Shown one piece after another: positions 22,472 through 30,011 of a DNA stretch of 32,239 bases (the first letter of the stretch is position 1; each line of letters opens with the position of its first letter). The DNA lies in the NCBI GenBank assembly GCA_900757615.1, contig CAAEON010000001.1, forward strand, positions 1 to 32,239. Reading direction: 5' to 3'. A model generated the notes under the pieces. The model was not told the origin of the DNA, ran no database searches, and saw nothing but the letters and a program-made list of their open reading frames with translations. Source of the stretch: an uncultured Collinsella sp. GTDB taxonomy: Bacteria; Actinomycetota; Coriobacteriia; Coriobacteriales; Coriobacteriaceae. Both the position numbers and the translations under genes were made by a program.

Positions 22472-22510
22472 CAACCAAACGCCGACCAAACACTGACCAA
22501 AATCTTGACC
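22472..22510. repeat. Phased (G/A)ACC repeats upstream of recA
   Basis: Four short repeats (AACCAAA, GACCAAA, GACCAAA, GACC) start at 22473, 22484, 22495 and 22507, spaced 11, 11 and 12 bases, about one helical turn. They lie about 40-75 bases upstream of the recA -35. Possible activator sites; no known factor is recognised. Confidence 0.5.
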
Positions 22511-22600
22511 GCAGGCGAACCAAGAAAATCATGACGAGGAAAAATACGACAACTACCTGCACAAAGATAAAATTCGCCGGAGGTCCCTATCTCCACAATT

Positions 22601-22620
22601 AAGGGGCCCGGAGGCCCCTT
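22601..22620 (-). terminator. Hairpin after cinA
   Basis: AAGGGGCC (22601-22608) pairs with GGCCCCTT (22613-22620) around a four-base loop. It lies ten bases past the cinA stop on the minus strand, followed by AATTGTGG, a weak U-run. It probably ends the RNase J-to-cinA unit and insulates recA. Confidence 0.7.
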
Positions 22621-22629
22621 AAAACACGT

Positions 22630-23166
22630 CTATTCCATAGGGTTGAGCACAAGGGCAATGCGACCCAATGCCTCCGTGACCGCATGGGCACGAACACACG
22701 AACGGTCGCCCTCATAGTGGCAGCGCACAGAGTCCACGACCGGCACTCCCCCATCGGCGGAACGATGTGCCCAGCCAATATAGAAAGTGCCAGCAGGATC
22801 GTCCTCAGTACCACCGCCGGGGCCGGCATAACCCGTTGCGCTCACTGCAATATCGCTCTGGTACAGCTCCAGCGAACCCGACGCCATCTCGCGCGCAGTT
22901 TGATGCGACACCGCGGTGTAGCGGTCGAGCGTCTCCTGCTCAACACCCAGCACGCGATGCTTAATCTCATCGCAGTAGGTCACCGCACCGCCACGCAGCA
23001 CCGCCGAGGCGCCCGGGATATCCGCAATCGTCGAGGCGATCATACCCGCCGTCAGCGACTCAGCCGTCGAAACCGTCACACCCCGAGCGCTCGCGCGCTC
23101 GACGATATCGCGCGCCAGCTCCTCGTTATGTGCGGAAATCTGCTCAAAAGAGTCCGTCATACCCAC
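22630..23166 (-). CDS. CinA C-terminal domain protein (nicotinamide-nucleotide amidohydrolase, PncC-like)
   Basis: A 178-residue protein that corresponds to the CinA C-terminal domain alone, the PncC enzyme that deamidates NMN to nicotinic acid mononucleotide. Visible motifs are STAESLTAGMIASTIADIPGAS, GGAVTYCDEIKHRVLGV, AVSHQTAREMA, SATGYAGPGGG and GTFYIGW. The N-terminal MoCF-like domain of full CinA is absent and not found nearby. It follows pgsA closely, and in many bacteria pgsA, cinA and recA are consecutive, as here. The start is uncertain: GTG 23166 (AGG five bases upstream) or ATG 23160. Confidence 0.92.
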   Translation of the reverse strand: MGMTDSFEQISAHNEELARDIVERASARGVTVSTAESLTAGMIASTIADIPGASAVLRGGAVTYCDEIKHRVLGVEQETLDRYTAVSHQTAREMASGSLELYQSDIAVSATGYAGPGGGTEDDPAGTFYIGWAHRSADGGVPVVDSVRCHYEGDRSCVRAHAVTEALGRIALVLNPME

Positions 23167-23172
23167 CAGGAC

Positions 23173-23811
23173 CTAGACCGAAAAGACGATCTTGCGGCAG
23201 TTCCAGAAGTACTGGGCGCCCGAGATAACGGTCAAGACAACGGCAACGGCATACAGGAAGCGCGACACCGAGTAGATGCCGAGCGTCAGCGCCACCGGGC
23301 CAAGGTGCAAGCCGGCCATAGCAAAAACGCACAGGTAACCGCAGATGGAGACCATCGTGGTCGCCGTCTTGTACTTGCCGAGCTTATCGGCCGCAACGAC
23401 CACACCGGCCGCACTCGCGACCATGCGAAGGGCGCTCACCAGAAGCTCACGGAACAGGATAATGAACACGGACCACACGGTCACCGCGCCAAAATCCAAG
23501 AACAGCAGCAGGGCCGAAAACACGAGCAGCTTATCGGCGATGGGGTCCAAGAATTTACCGAAGTCGGTGATCTCGTTGCGCGAACGCGCCAGATAACCGT
23601 CGACCTTATCGGTGCACGACAGGATCACATACAGAATGAAGGCAGCGGCGGCGAGCGGGCCGTCGAAGGCGCTCCAATCCGTACCGGCAACACTCGTGTG
23701 AGAAAGCGCCGACACGATCATGAACACCGGGATAAAGACGATGCGAACGCACGTCACGATGTTGGCGGGCGTCCAAACACTCGTCAGTTCCTTATTGCTC
23801 TCGTTTGCCAC
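23173..23811 (-). CDS. pgsA: CDP-diacylglycerol-glycerol-3-phosphate 3-phosphatidyltransferase
   Basis: Membrane enzyme making phosphatidylglycerophosphate, the committed step to phosphatidylglycerol and cardiolipin. The 212-residue protein begins WTPANIVTCVRIVFIPVF, typical of PgsA, and carries the full signature starting DKVDGYLARS and ending GKFLDPIADK, with about four or five membrane segments. The start is GTG 23811 with AGGAG six bases upstream, nine bases past the rimO stop. It is the more typical PgsA of the two in the window, so the symbol is given here. Confidence 0.92.
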   Translation of the reverse strand: MANESNKELTSVWTPANIVTCVRIVFIPVFMIVSALSHTSVAGTDWSAFDGPLAAAAFILYVILSCTDKVDGYLARSRNEITDFGKFLDPIADKLLVFSALLLFLDFGAVTVWSVFIILFRELLVSALRMVASAAGVVVAADKLGKYKTATTMVSICGYLCVFAMAGLHLGPVALTLGIYSVSRFLYAVAVVLTVISGAQYFWNCRKIVFSV

Positions 23812-23820
23812 GATGCTCTC

Positions 23821-25170
23821 CTACTCCACAACATGGCCGATAAGCTCATAGCAGAAGCTATCGGTAAACTCGACAGTCAGAATATCGCCCACAGATGCCT
23901 CGCTGGCATCCAGATGCACCGCGCCATCGGAATCGGGCGCCTGGAACCAGGCATGGCCGATCAGCTCGGCGCCGTCCTCGGTTTCTTCGATACCGTCGAC
24001 GATCACCTGGGCGCGCTCGCCCACATGTGCGGCGGTGGCGGCAAAACCGAGCGACTCGGCCAGGTCCATGGCAACCTGGGCGCGCTCGAGCTTGACCTCT
24101 TCGTCGACCTGACCCTCCATCTTAGCGGCCAGGCTGCCCTCCTCCTGCGAGTAGGCAAAGACGCTCGTGTAGTCAAAGCCGACGGTGTCCATAAAGTCGA
24201 TAAGATCACGAAACTCGTCGTCGGTCTCGGTCGGGAAGCCGACCATGGCCGTGGAGCGAATCACGATACCGGGGATGCGCTCGCGAAGGTCGCGGAACAG
24301 ATCCTCGAGCTCCTGGCGCGAACCGGAGCGACGCATGGCCTTGAGGATGCGCGCGTCGCAGTGCTGCACGGGGATATCGATATAGGGCAGCACCTCGGGC
24401 GTATCGCGTATCGTCTCGATGAGTTCGTCAGTCATGCCCTCGGGCTGCAGGTAGAGCACGCGGACCCAGACGTTGTGCGGGCGCACGGCCTCAGCGACGG
24501 CACGCAGCAGCTGTGCCAGATTGCGCGGCGAGCCCTCGGCGACGTCCTCGTCGGCAAAGTCGGTGCCCCAAATACCCGTGTCCTGGCCGATCAGCACGAT
24601 CTCGCGCACACCGCCGGCAACCAGGTCGCGCACCTCGGAGATAATGCTCTCGGCATTGCGCGAATGATAGCGACCGCGAATATAGGGAATCATGCAGAAG
24701 CTGCAGAAGCGGTTGCAGCCATCGGAAATCTTGACGTAGGCGACAGCACCCTCGACGGTACGTTTGACCTGCGGGATATAGGCTGCAATCTCGCGCTCGA
24801 CACCCAACACGCCATCGATGACCGCCACGATGCCGTCCTCCTCGTCGGCCTTCACAAAGGCCGCGACCTCTGGCAGCTCGTCAGGCAGGTCGTCGCCATA
24901 GCGCGACGGCACGCACCCGCACATGACGATGGGGCAAGAACGAACGCCGTCCTGAACCTCGTTGGCGAGCTCGAGCGTGGTCTCGATGCTCTCGGACGTT
25001 GCGGAGGCGAGGAACGAGCATGTATTGACGATAGCGATATCGGCATCCTGCGGGTCGAATGCCTCCTCGTAGCCTGCGGCGGTCAAAAGAGAACGCATGC
25101 GGTCGGTGTCAACCTCGTTCTTAGCGCACCCGAGGGTGATGTAGAGCACGGAGCCCAACGGTGTATCCAT
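23821..25170 (-). CDS. rimO: Ribosomal protein uS12 methylthiotransferase
   Basis: Radical-SAM enzyme that adds a methylthio group to the conserved Asp of ribosomal protein uS12. The 449-residue protein has the UPF0004 start VLYITLGCAKNEVDTDRM (RimO type, LGCxKN-VD), NTCSFL and CGCVPSRYGDDLP, then the radical-SAM motif CNRFCSFC followed by MIPYIRGRYHSR, and a C-terminal TRAM domain. The GCAKNEVD motif separates it from MiaB at 15799. The ATG at 25170 has GAAAGGA rather far upstream (12 bases). It follows yajQ by 27 bases. Confidence 0.96.
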   Translation of the reverse strand: MDTPLGSVLYITLGCAKNEVDTDRMRSLLTAAGYEEAFDPQDADIAIVNTCSFLASATSESIETTLELANEVQDGVRSCPIVMCGCVPSRYGDDLPDELPEVAAFVKADEEDGIVAVIDGVLGVEREIAAYIPQVKRTVEGAVAYVKISDGCNRFCSFCMIPYIRGRYHSRNAESIISEVRDLVAGGVREIVLIGQDTGIWGTDFADEDVAEGSPRNLAQLLRAVAEAVRPHNVWVRVLYLQPEGMTDELIETIRDTPEVLPYIDIPVQHCDARILKAMRRSGSRQELEDLFRDLRERIPGIVIRSTAMVGFPTETDDEFRDLIDFMDTVGFDYTSVFAYSQEEGSLAAKMEGQVDEEVKLERAQVAMDLAESLGFAATAAHVGERAQVIVDGIEETEDGAELIGHAWFQAPDSDGAVHLDASEASVGDILTVEFTDSFCYELIGHVVE

Positions 25171-25197
25171 GTTGGAGAGCGGTCCTTTCGAATGATA

Positions 25198-25695
25198 TTA
25201 GCGGTAGTTGGTGAACTGTAGCGGCTGGCCGTAGTCCTGGTCGCGCAGGAACTGGATCACGGTCTGCAACGCATCCTTCGAAGCAGAGGAAACACGCAGC
25301 TTGTCGGCCTCGATGGTCACCTTGACCTTGAGTTTTTGGTCCTTGATGTCCTTGTTGATCTTCTTGGCGGTCGCCTGGTCGATACCCTCGACGATATGGC
25401 CGAACACGCGCACGGTGCCGCCCGATGCCGCCTGAGGAGCATCCCACGAGACAGCCTTGAGGTCAATGCCGCGCTTGATGAGCTTGGAACTCAGCACGTC
25501 GATAATCTGCTTAGAGACAAAGTCAGCCGGGGCGCTGATCGTAAAGAGCTTGTCGCCCTTCGAAAGCTCGATCGTGGCGCCGGAATCCTTAAGGTCATAG
25601 CGCTGGGAAATCTCGCGCGTGGTCTGCTGGAAGGCGTTGTCGACCTCTTGCATGTTGACCTCGGACACGACGTCGAAGCTGGAATCTTTAGCCAT
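25198..25695 (-). CDS. YajQ family nucleotide-binding protein
   Basis: A 165-residue cytosolic protein of the YajQ/UPF0234 family with two ferredoxin-like domains. It starts DSSFDVVSEVNMQEVDNAFQQTTREISQRYDLKDS and ends LRVSSASKDALQTVIQFLRDQDYGQPLQFTNYR, both family hallmarks. Some members bind cyclic di-GMP and act as transcription co-factors; others bind GTP/ATP or tRNA. Which applies here is unknown. AAAGGA lies before the ATG. It lies between the rodZ-like gene and rimO. Confidence 0.95.
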   Translation of the reverse strand: MAKDSSFDVVSEVNMQEVDNAFQQTTREISQRYDLKDSGATIELSKGDKLFTISAPADFVSKQIIDVLSSKLIKRGIDLKAVSWDAPQAASGGTVRVFGHIVEGIDQATAKKINKDIKDQKLKVKVTIEADKLRVSSASKDALQTVIQFLRDQDYGQPLQFTNYR

Positions 25696-25721
25696 GATGT
25701 TTCCTTTCGCGTACGAGCGGC

Positions 25722-27233
25722 TTAGTAGCTATCGTACGAATAGTCGGTAGAATCGGTGGGTGTCTGACCGTCAGTTGCGGTATCGGCGCCATCCGTGGAC
25801 TGGGCATCGGTACCGTCGGTGGTATCGGTACCATCGGTGGTGTCGGTACCATCAGAACTTTCACCATTCTCGGAATCAGACGTCTCCTTCTTGGGAACGG
25901 TGATCGTCACACGCGCCACGCCCGAGGTCTTGGTATCGTAACGAACCTTTTCACCGTTCTTGGTAACGGTGACATCGGAAGGCTTGGACGTGGTGATCTC
26001 GATCGAAGACTCGGGCGTGTACTCCTGCTCAAAGGGGCCAGTCGCCTGGGCGCCATAGACCGACTTGCCGTCAACCTTGACCTCAATCCACGCGGTCTTT
26101 CCCTTGGCAACGGAGACTTTGACCTTCGTGACCTCGTTCTCTTCCTTCTTGGCCGTCGTCTTGGTAGCGTCCGAATCAGTCGACTCATCCGTCGCCTCAT
26201 CGGTGTCATCGTCCTCGTCGACCGTTTCGGTCTTCTTAGAAGACTTCTTGGTCGTCATCTTGGTAGCAGTGGGCGTCTCGGGCGTGTTCTCGGGCGCCGA
26301 AGATGCGCAGCCACGCAGAAGCACCACGATGAGCACAATCAACAGCAGCACAACGGCACCGATGCCGGCGTAGACGATACGCGGATCGAGCCCGTTGTTT
26401 TGAGGAGTACGTGATCCGCCGCGTCCACGACCGGAACTGCTGCGGCCGCCTCCCTGAGGCATACGACCGCGATTGCTATCGGAACGGCCGCGATAGCCGC
26501 CCTGGCCCTGAAGGCTGCGCTGACCCGAGCGGGGCGCAAGCTCACCGCGGCCTTGATAGCCACGCTGGCCCGAACGCGAAGCCGAAGAGCGCTGGCCATA
26601 CGGCTGTGATTGAGAGCGAAGACGCGGCGTCACCTGCGTGGTATCGGCATCCGCATAGCCACCGCGAGAGCGTCCCATAGAGGCACCACGGTAACCGCGA
26701 TCGGAATAGCCGCCGTCGCCGTAGCCGGCACGAGGGTCACGCGCCACGCCGCGGGCAGCGGGAAGTGCACGGTCCTCGGGCATCGGCGTACTGCGGAACC
26801 GGTCACGCTGTGAGCGAATCTCCTCGCCCGAACCCGTCTCGGTAATATAACCGGCCTGCTGAGGACGCTGTCCATAGCGGGTCGAACGACCGCCCTGAAC
26901 CATCAGGAAGCGCCCGTTATCGACCGAGGAACGCGAATTGACGTAGCCGGCGGCGTCCTGAAAACGACCGCCCTGCTGGGACGTCTCGCGTTCGTATGCC
27001 ATCAGGTCGTCAAAGTAGGCATTGACGACCTCGCGCGGATTGAGGCCCAAAAAGCGAGCATAGCTCGAAATCATGCCCTGCGCATAGCCGCGCGGCGGCA
27101 TCGAGGCAAAGTTACCGGTCTCGAAAAACTCGATGATCTGCGGCCTGATTTTGATGGTGTTGGCGACCTGCTGAATGGAAAGGCCCATTCGGCGACGCTG
27201 CTCGAGCAGCATGTCACCAAAGCGTGCAGCCAT
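25722..27233 (-). CDS. RodZ-like helix-turn-helix membrane protein with RG-rich linker
   Basis: A 503-residue bitopic protein. An N-terminal cytosolic helix-turn-helix (residues 1-75, FGDMLLEQRRRMGLSIQQVANTIKIRPQIIEFFETGNF) is the RodZ HTH_25 domain, which in rods binds MreB. A disordered Arg/Gly/Ser/Gln-rich stretch follows (about 160-280, with many RG and RGG steps), then one membrane span (287-307), a Thr/Lys/Asp-rich segment, an external beta domain of DUF4115 type (about 370-450), and an acidic tail with TDGTD repeats. The start overlaps the ftsK stop by one base (TGATG), and GGAGG lies six bases before it. The RG-rich linker is unusual for RodZ. No mreB is in the window. Confidence 0.88.
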   Translation of the reverse strand: MAARFGDMLLEQRRRMGLSIQQVANTIKIRPQIIEFFETGNFASMPPRGYAQGMISSYARFLGLNPREVVNAYFDDLMAYERETSQQGGRFQDAAGYVNSRSSVDNGRFLMVQGGRSTRYGQRPQQAGYITETGSGEEIRSQRDRFRSTPMPEDRALPAARGVARDPRAGYGDGGYSDRGYRGASMGRSRGGYADADTTQVTPRLRSQSQPYGQRSSASRSGQRGYQGRGELAPRSGQRSLQGQGGYRGRSDSNRGRMPQGGGRSSSGRGRGGSRTPQNNGLDPRIVYAGIGAVVLLLIVLIVVLLRGCASSAPENTPETPTATKMTTKKSSKKTETVDEDDDTDEATDESTDSDATKTTAKKEENEVTKVKVSVAKGKTAWIEVKVDGKSVYGAQATGPFEQEYTPESSIEITTSKPSDVTVTKNGEKVRYDTKTSGVARVTITVPKKETSDSENGESSDGTDTTDGTDTTDGTDAQSTDGADTATDGQTPTDSTDYSYDSY

Positions 27234-30010
27234 CAGAATCCTCCAAACTCACGATCTTCACGTGCCATCTCGGCGTCGACAGATTCCAGCGCGGCAAGCC
27301 CCTCCTCGTCCAACAGGACCTCGCGCGGCTTGGAACCGTCGGGCGGGCCGACGACACCCTTTTCTTCCAGCATGTCCATAATACGCCCGGCACGCGCATA
27401 GCCAACCTTCAGACGACGTTGCAGGCCAGATGTGGAGCCAAGCTGCGATTCCACCACAATATGGGCGGCTTCCCAAATGAGCGGATCATCGTCTTGCGGC
27501 TCGGCTACTCCGGTGCGGACAATACCGCCGCCACCCGCCATGGACATGGAAGCGGGCGCCACGGCAGACAGAATCTCCTCGTGGTAGTCGGGCTCGCTCT
27601 GCGACTTGACGAACTCGACAATCTCGTTGATCTCATCATCCGAAACAAAGCATCCCTGAATACGGCGAGGCTTGCCCCAGTCGACCTTGGAGAACAGCAT
27701 GTCGCCCAAACCGGTAAGCTTTTCGGCACCCATCTGGTCGATGATGACGCGCGAGTCGATACCCGTGGCGACGTTAAAGGCGATGCGGTTGGTGATGTTG
27801 GCCTTGATAAGGCCCGTCACCACGTTGGAGCTGGGGCGCTGCGTGGCCACGATAAGATGAATACCGGCGGCACGGCCCAGCTGGGCGATACGCACAATCG
27901 ACGCCTCGACGTCCTTGCCGGCAACCATCATCAGGTCCGAAAGCTCGTCAATAATGATGACCAGGTAGGGCATCTTTTGCGGCGGGTTGTCGTAATGCTC
28001 AAACTCGCCGGCGGCCTGCTTTTCGTTGTAGGTCGAGATCTTACGCACGTTAAGGCGCTCGAAGACCTTCAGGCGACGCTCCATCTCGGACACGGCCCAT
28101 TGCAGAGCGCTCGCGGCCTGCTTGGGTTCGGTAACGACCGGTACATAAAGATGCGGCAGGCCGTTATAGCCCGCAAGCTCGACGCGCTTGGGGTCGACCA
28201 TGATCAAGCGAACGTCCTCGGGAAGCGCGCGCATGAGCAGGGTCGTGATGATGGAGTTGATCATCACCGACTTACCGGAACCAGTGGTACCGGCGATCAG
28301 CAGGTGGGGCATCTTGGCAAGGTCGGCGACGACCGGCGTGCCCTCGGCATCGCGCCCGATTGCGAGCTCGAGCGGACCGCCCTTCACATAGGGCAGCACG
28401 TCGCCCAGGTTGACGTTCTGGCGCTTGCGATTGGGGATCTCGATGCCCACGAGCGAGGTGCCGGGGATCGGGGCAAAGATACGCACCGACTGGGCAGCGA
28501 GCGAAAGCGCGATATCGTCCTCGAGGCTCGAGATCTTGCTCACGCGCTCGCCCTCGCCAGGTTGCAGCTTAAAGGTCGTCACCGTGGGGCCGGCGATCCA
28601 GCCGACCACGCGGGCACTGCGGCCAAACTCAAGCAACGTGGACTGAAGCGACTCGGCAGTCTGTTCCAGCTCCTTGTCAGAAGACGCGGAGGACGCCGAC
28701 TGCGGGTTGGCATGCAGGATTTCGAGTGGCGGAAGCTTAAGGCCATCCTCTTCTTCGCCCTCGTTATCTGCGGCGCCGCCGTCCGCTCCCCCATCCCTAG
28801 CCGCAGCCGATCCGACAGCACTCGAGGCAGGCGCATCGGCAACCTTGGGATGCTTCAAGAAGTCGGGAATCTGAGGTGCTGCCGAGACAGGATTCACGGC
28901 AAACGGCGGCTCGGACTCGTCAATCTTATCGGGGTCGTCTTCCATCGAAAGCTGGCCGGTTACCTGTTCGCGCTTGGCATGGCGACTCGGCAGCAAAGTT
29001 GTCTTTGCGGTCTCAATCGGCGCCTCGTCCTCGTCATCGCCCTCGGTGAGCTCAATCTCACTCTCGGACCAAGACGGATCGGGCTCACTCGTATTGAGCT
29101 TGGGCGCAGCCTTGCCCTTCTTGGCATGACGGCGCGGTAGCAGCGTCGTCTTAGCGCGCTCGGCCTCCACGGCATCTGACACGTCGACAAACGGATCTTC
29201 GTCCACGTCCTCATCGTCCAGAATCGGATCGACTTCGCTACCCATAACCGTAGTCACGGCCGCATCGGAACTCTTTTGGCGCAGAATGCTCAGGTGCGGA
29301 CGGGCAACGCCGGGCACCGACAGGGCTTCGTCGTCACCCCACGGAGTCACGTTAACGTCGGCGCGACGGCGCTCGGCAAAATCGGCCGCACGGTCGCGGG
29401 CTGAGCGCAAAACGCTGCCCACCGAAAAGCCGATAACGACAAAGCCAACGACGGCCAGACCCAACAGGACCACCATCGCGATAGGCTTACCCAGGGCATT
29501 CTGCAGCGCACTCGCAATAAACGCACCGATGTAGCCACCCGAGGCGGACAGGTTTTGCGGCGTGAACATAAGATCGCACGAGTCGCTCGTACCCGGCACC
29601 ATCAGCGAAAGAATGGAGACGACGGCGACAAAGACCACTGCGCCGCCCGCAACAGAGCGCACGTTGAGCGGCGAGTCCTCGCCTAAAAAGAGCGTGGCGG
29701 CAAACAGCAAAATGACGATCGGCAGCACGTAGGCACCCAGACCAAAGCCCAGGTGGTAGAAACCGGCAACCGCGGCCGTAACGGGTGCGGACGCCGGCGA
29801 TATCACGGCAATAAAGGACGCAATCGCCAAAACGGCAATGACCACGCCGGCGATATCGCGGTTGGCCGAAGGCTCGACCAGGGGCTCAAAATCGTCGAAC
29901 TCGGCCTCGTGGCCCTTATTGGCACGCAGATGGGAACCGGCACCCTTAGCAGATGCCGGTTGGTTATTGGCCTTATTGCCTTTGGCGTTTTGTGCAGATC
30001 CGCGCGCCAA
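27233..30010 (-). CDS. ftsK: DNA translocase FtsK
   Basis: Septal DNA pump that clears chromosomes at division. The 925-residue protein has about four membrane segments in the first 210 residues, an acidic and variable linker (about 230-465), the motor with Walker A GTTGSGKS and Walker B YLVIIIDELSDLM, and a C-terminal gamma winged helix (STSGLQRRLKVGYARAGRIMDMLEEKGVVGPPDGSKPREVL) that reads KOPS sites. The linker repeats AKTTLLP-x-RHAK about 48 residues apart (residues near 286 and 334). The start is TTG 30010, supported by GGAGG six bases upstream; no better ATG exists. The ribosome-binding site overlaps the end of the RNase J gene, suggesting coupling. Confidence 0.96.
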   Translation of the reverse strand: MARGSAQNAKGNKANNQPASAKGAGSHLRANKGHEAEFDDFEPLVEPSANRDIAGVVIAVLAIASFIAVISPASAPVTAAVAGFYHLGFGLGAYVLPIVILLFAATLFLGEDSPLNVRSVAGGAVVFVAVVSILSLMVPGTSDSCDLMFTPQNLSASGGYIGAFIASALQNALGKPIAMVVLLGLAVVGFVVIGFSVGSVLRSARDRAADFAERRRADVNVTPWGDDEALSVPGVARPHLSILRQKSSDAAVTTVMGSEVDPILDDEDVDEDPFVDVSDAVEAERAKTTLLPRRHAKKGKAAPKLNTSEPDPSWSESEIELTEGDDEDEAPIETAKTTLLPSRHAKREQVTGQLSMEDDPDKIDESEPPFAVNPVSAAPQIPDFLKHPKVADAPASSAVGSAAARDGGADGGAADNEGEEEDGLKLPPLEILHANPQSASSASSDKELEQTAESLQSTLLEFGRSARVVGWIAGPTVTTFKLQPGEGERVSKISSLEDDIALSLAAQSVRIFAPIPGTSLVGIEIPNRKRQNVNLGDVLPYVKGGPLELAIGRDAEGTPVVADLAKMPHLLIAGTTGSGKSVMINSIITTLLMRALPEDVRLIMVDPKRVELAGYNGLPHLYVPVVTEPKQAASALQWAVSEMERRLKVFERLNVRKISTYNEKQAAGEFEHYDNPPQKMPYLVIIIDELSDLMMVAGKDVEASIVRIAQLGRAAGIHLIVATQRPSSNVVTGLIKANITNRIAFNVATGIDSRVIIDQMGAEKLTGLGDMLFSKVDWGKPRRIQGCFVSDDEINEIVEFVKSQSEPDYHEEILSAVAPASMSMAGGGGIVRTGVAEPQDDDPLIWEAAHIVVESQLGSTSGLQRRLKVGYARAGRIMDMLEEKGVVGPPDGSKPREVLLDEEGLAALESVDAEMAREDREFGGF

Positions 30011-30011
30011 A

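Noticed and set aside
22472..22510. Possible CRISPR-like array
   Set aside because: Units are 4-7 bases with 11-12-base spacing, far too short for CRISPR, and no cas gene is present.
22684..25221. An 845-codon open frame on the plus strand
   Set aside because: It lies opposite cinA, pgsA and rimO, which have complete family motifs. High-GC codon bias leaves the opposite strand open; the translation is rich in Arg, His and Gly without any domain.
27224..29140. A 638-codon open frame opposite ftsK
   Set aside because: Shadow of ftsK; no recognisable domain or ribosome-binding site.
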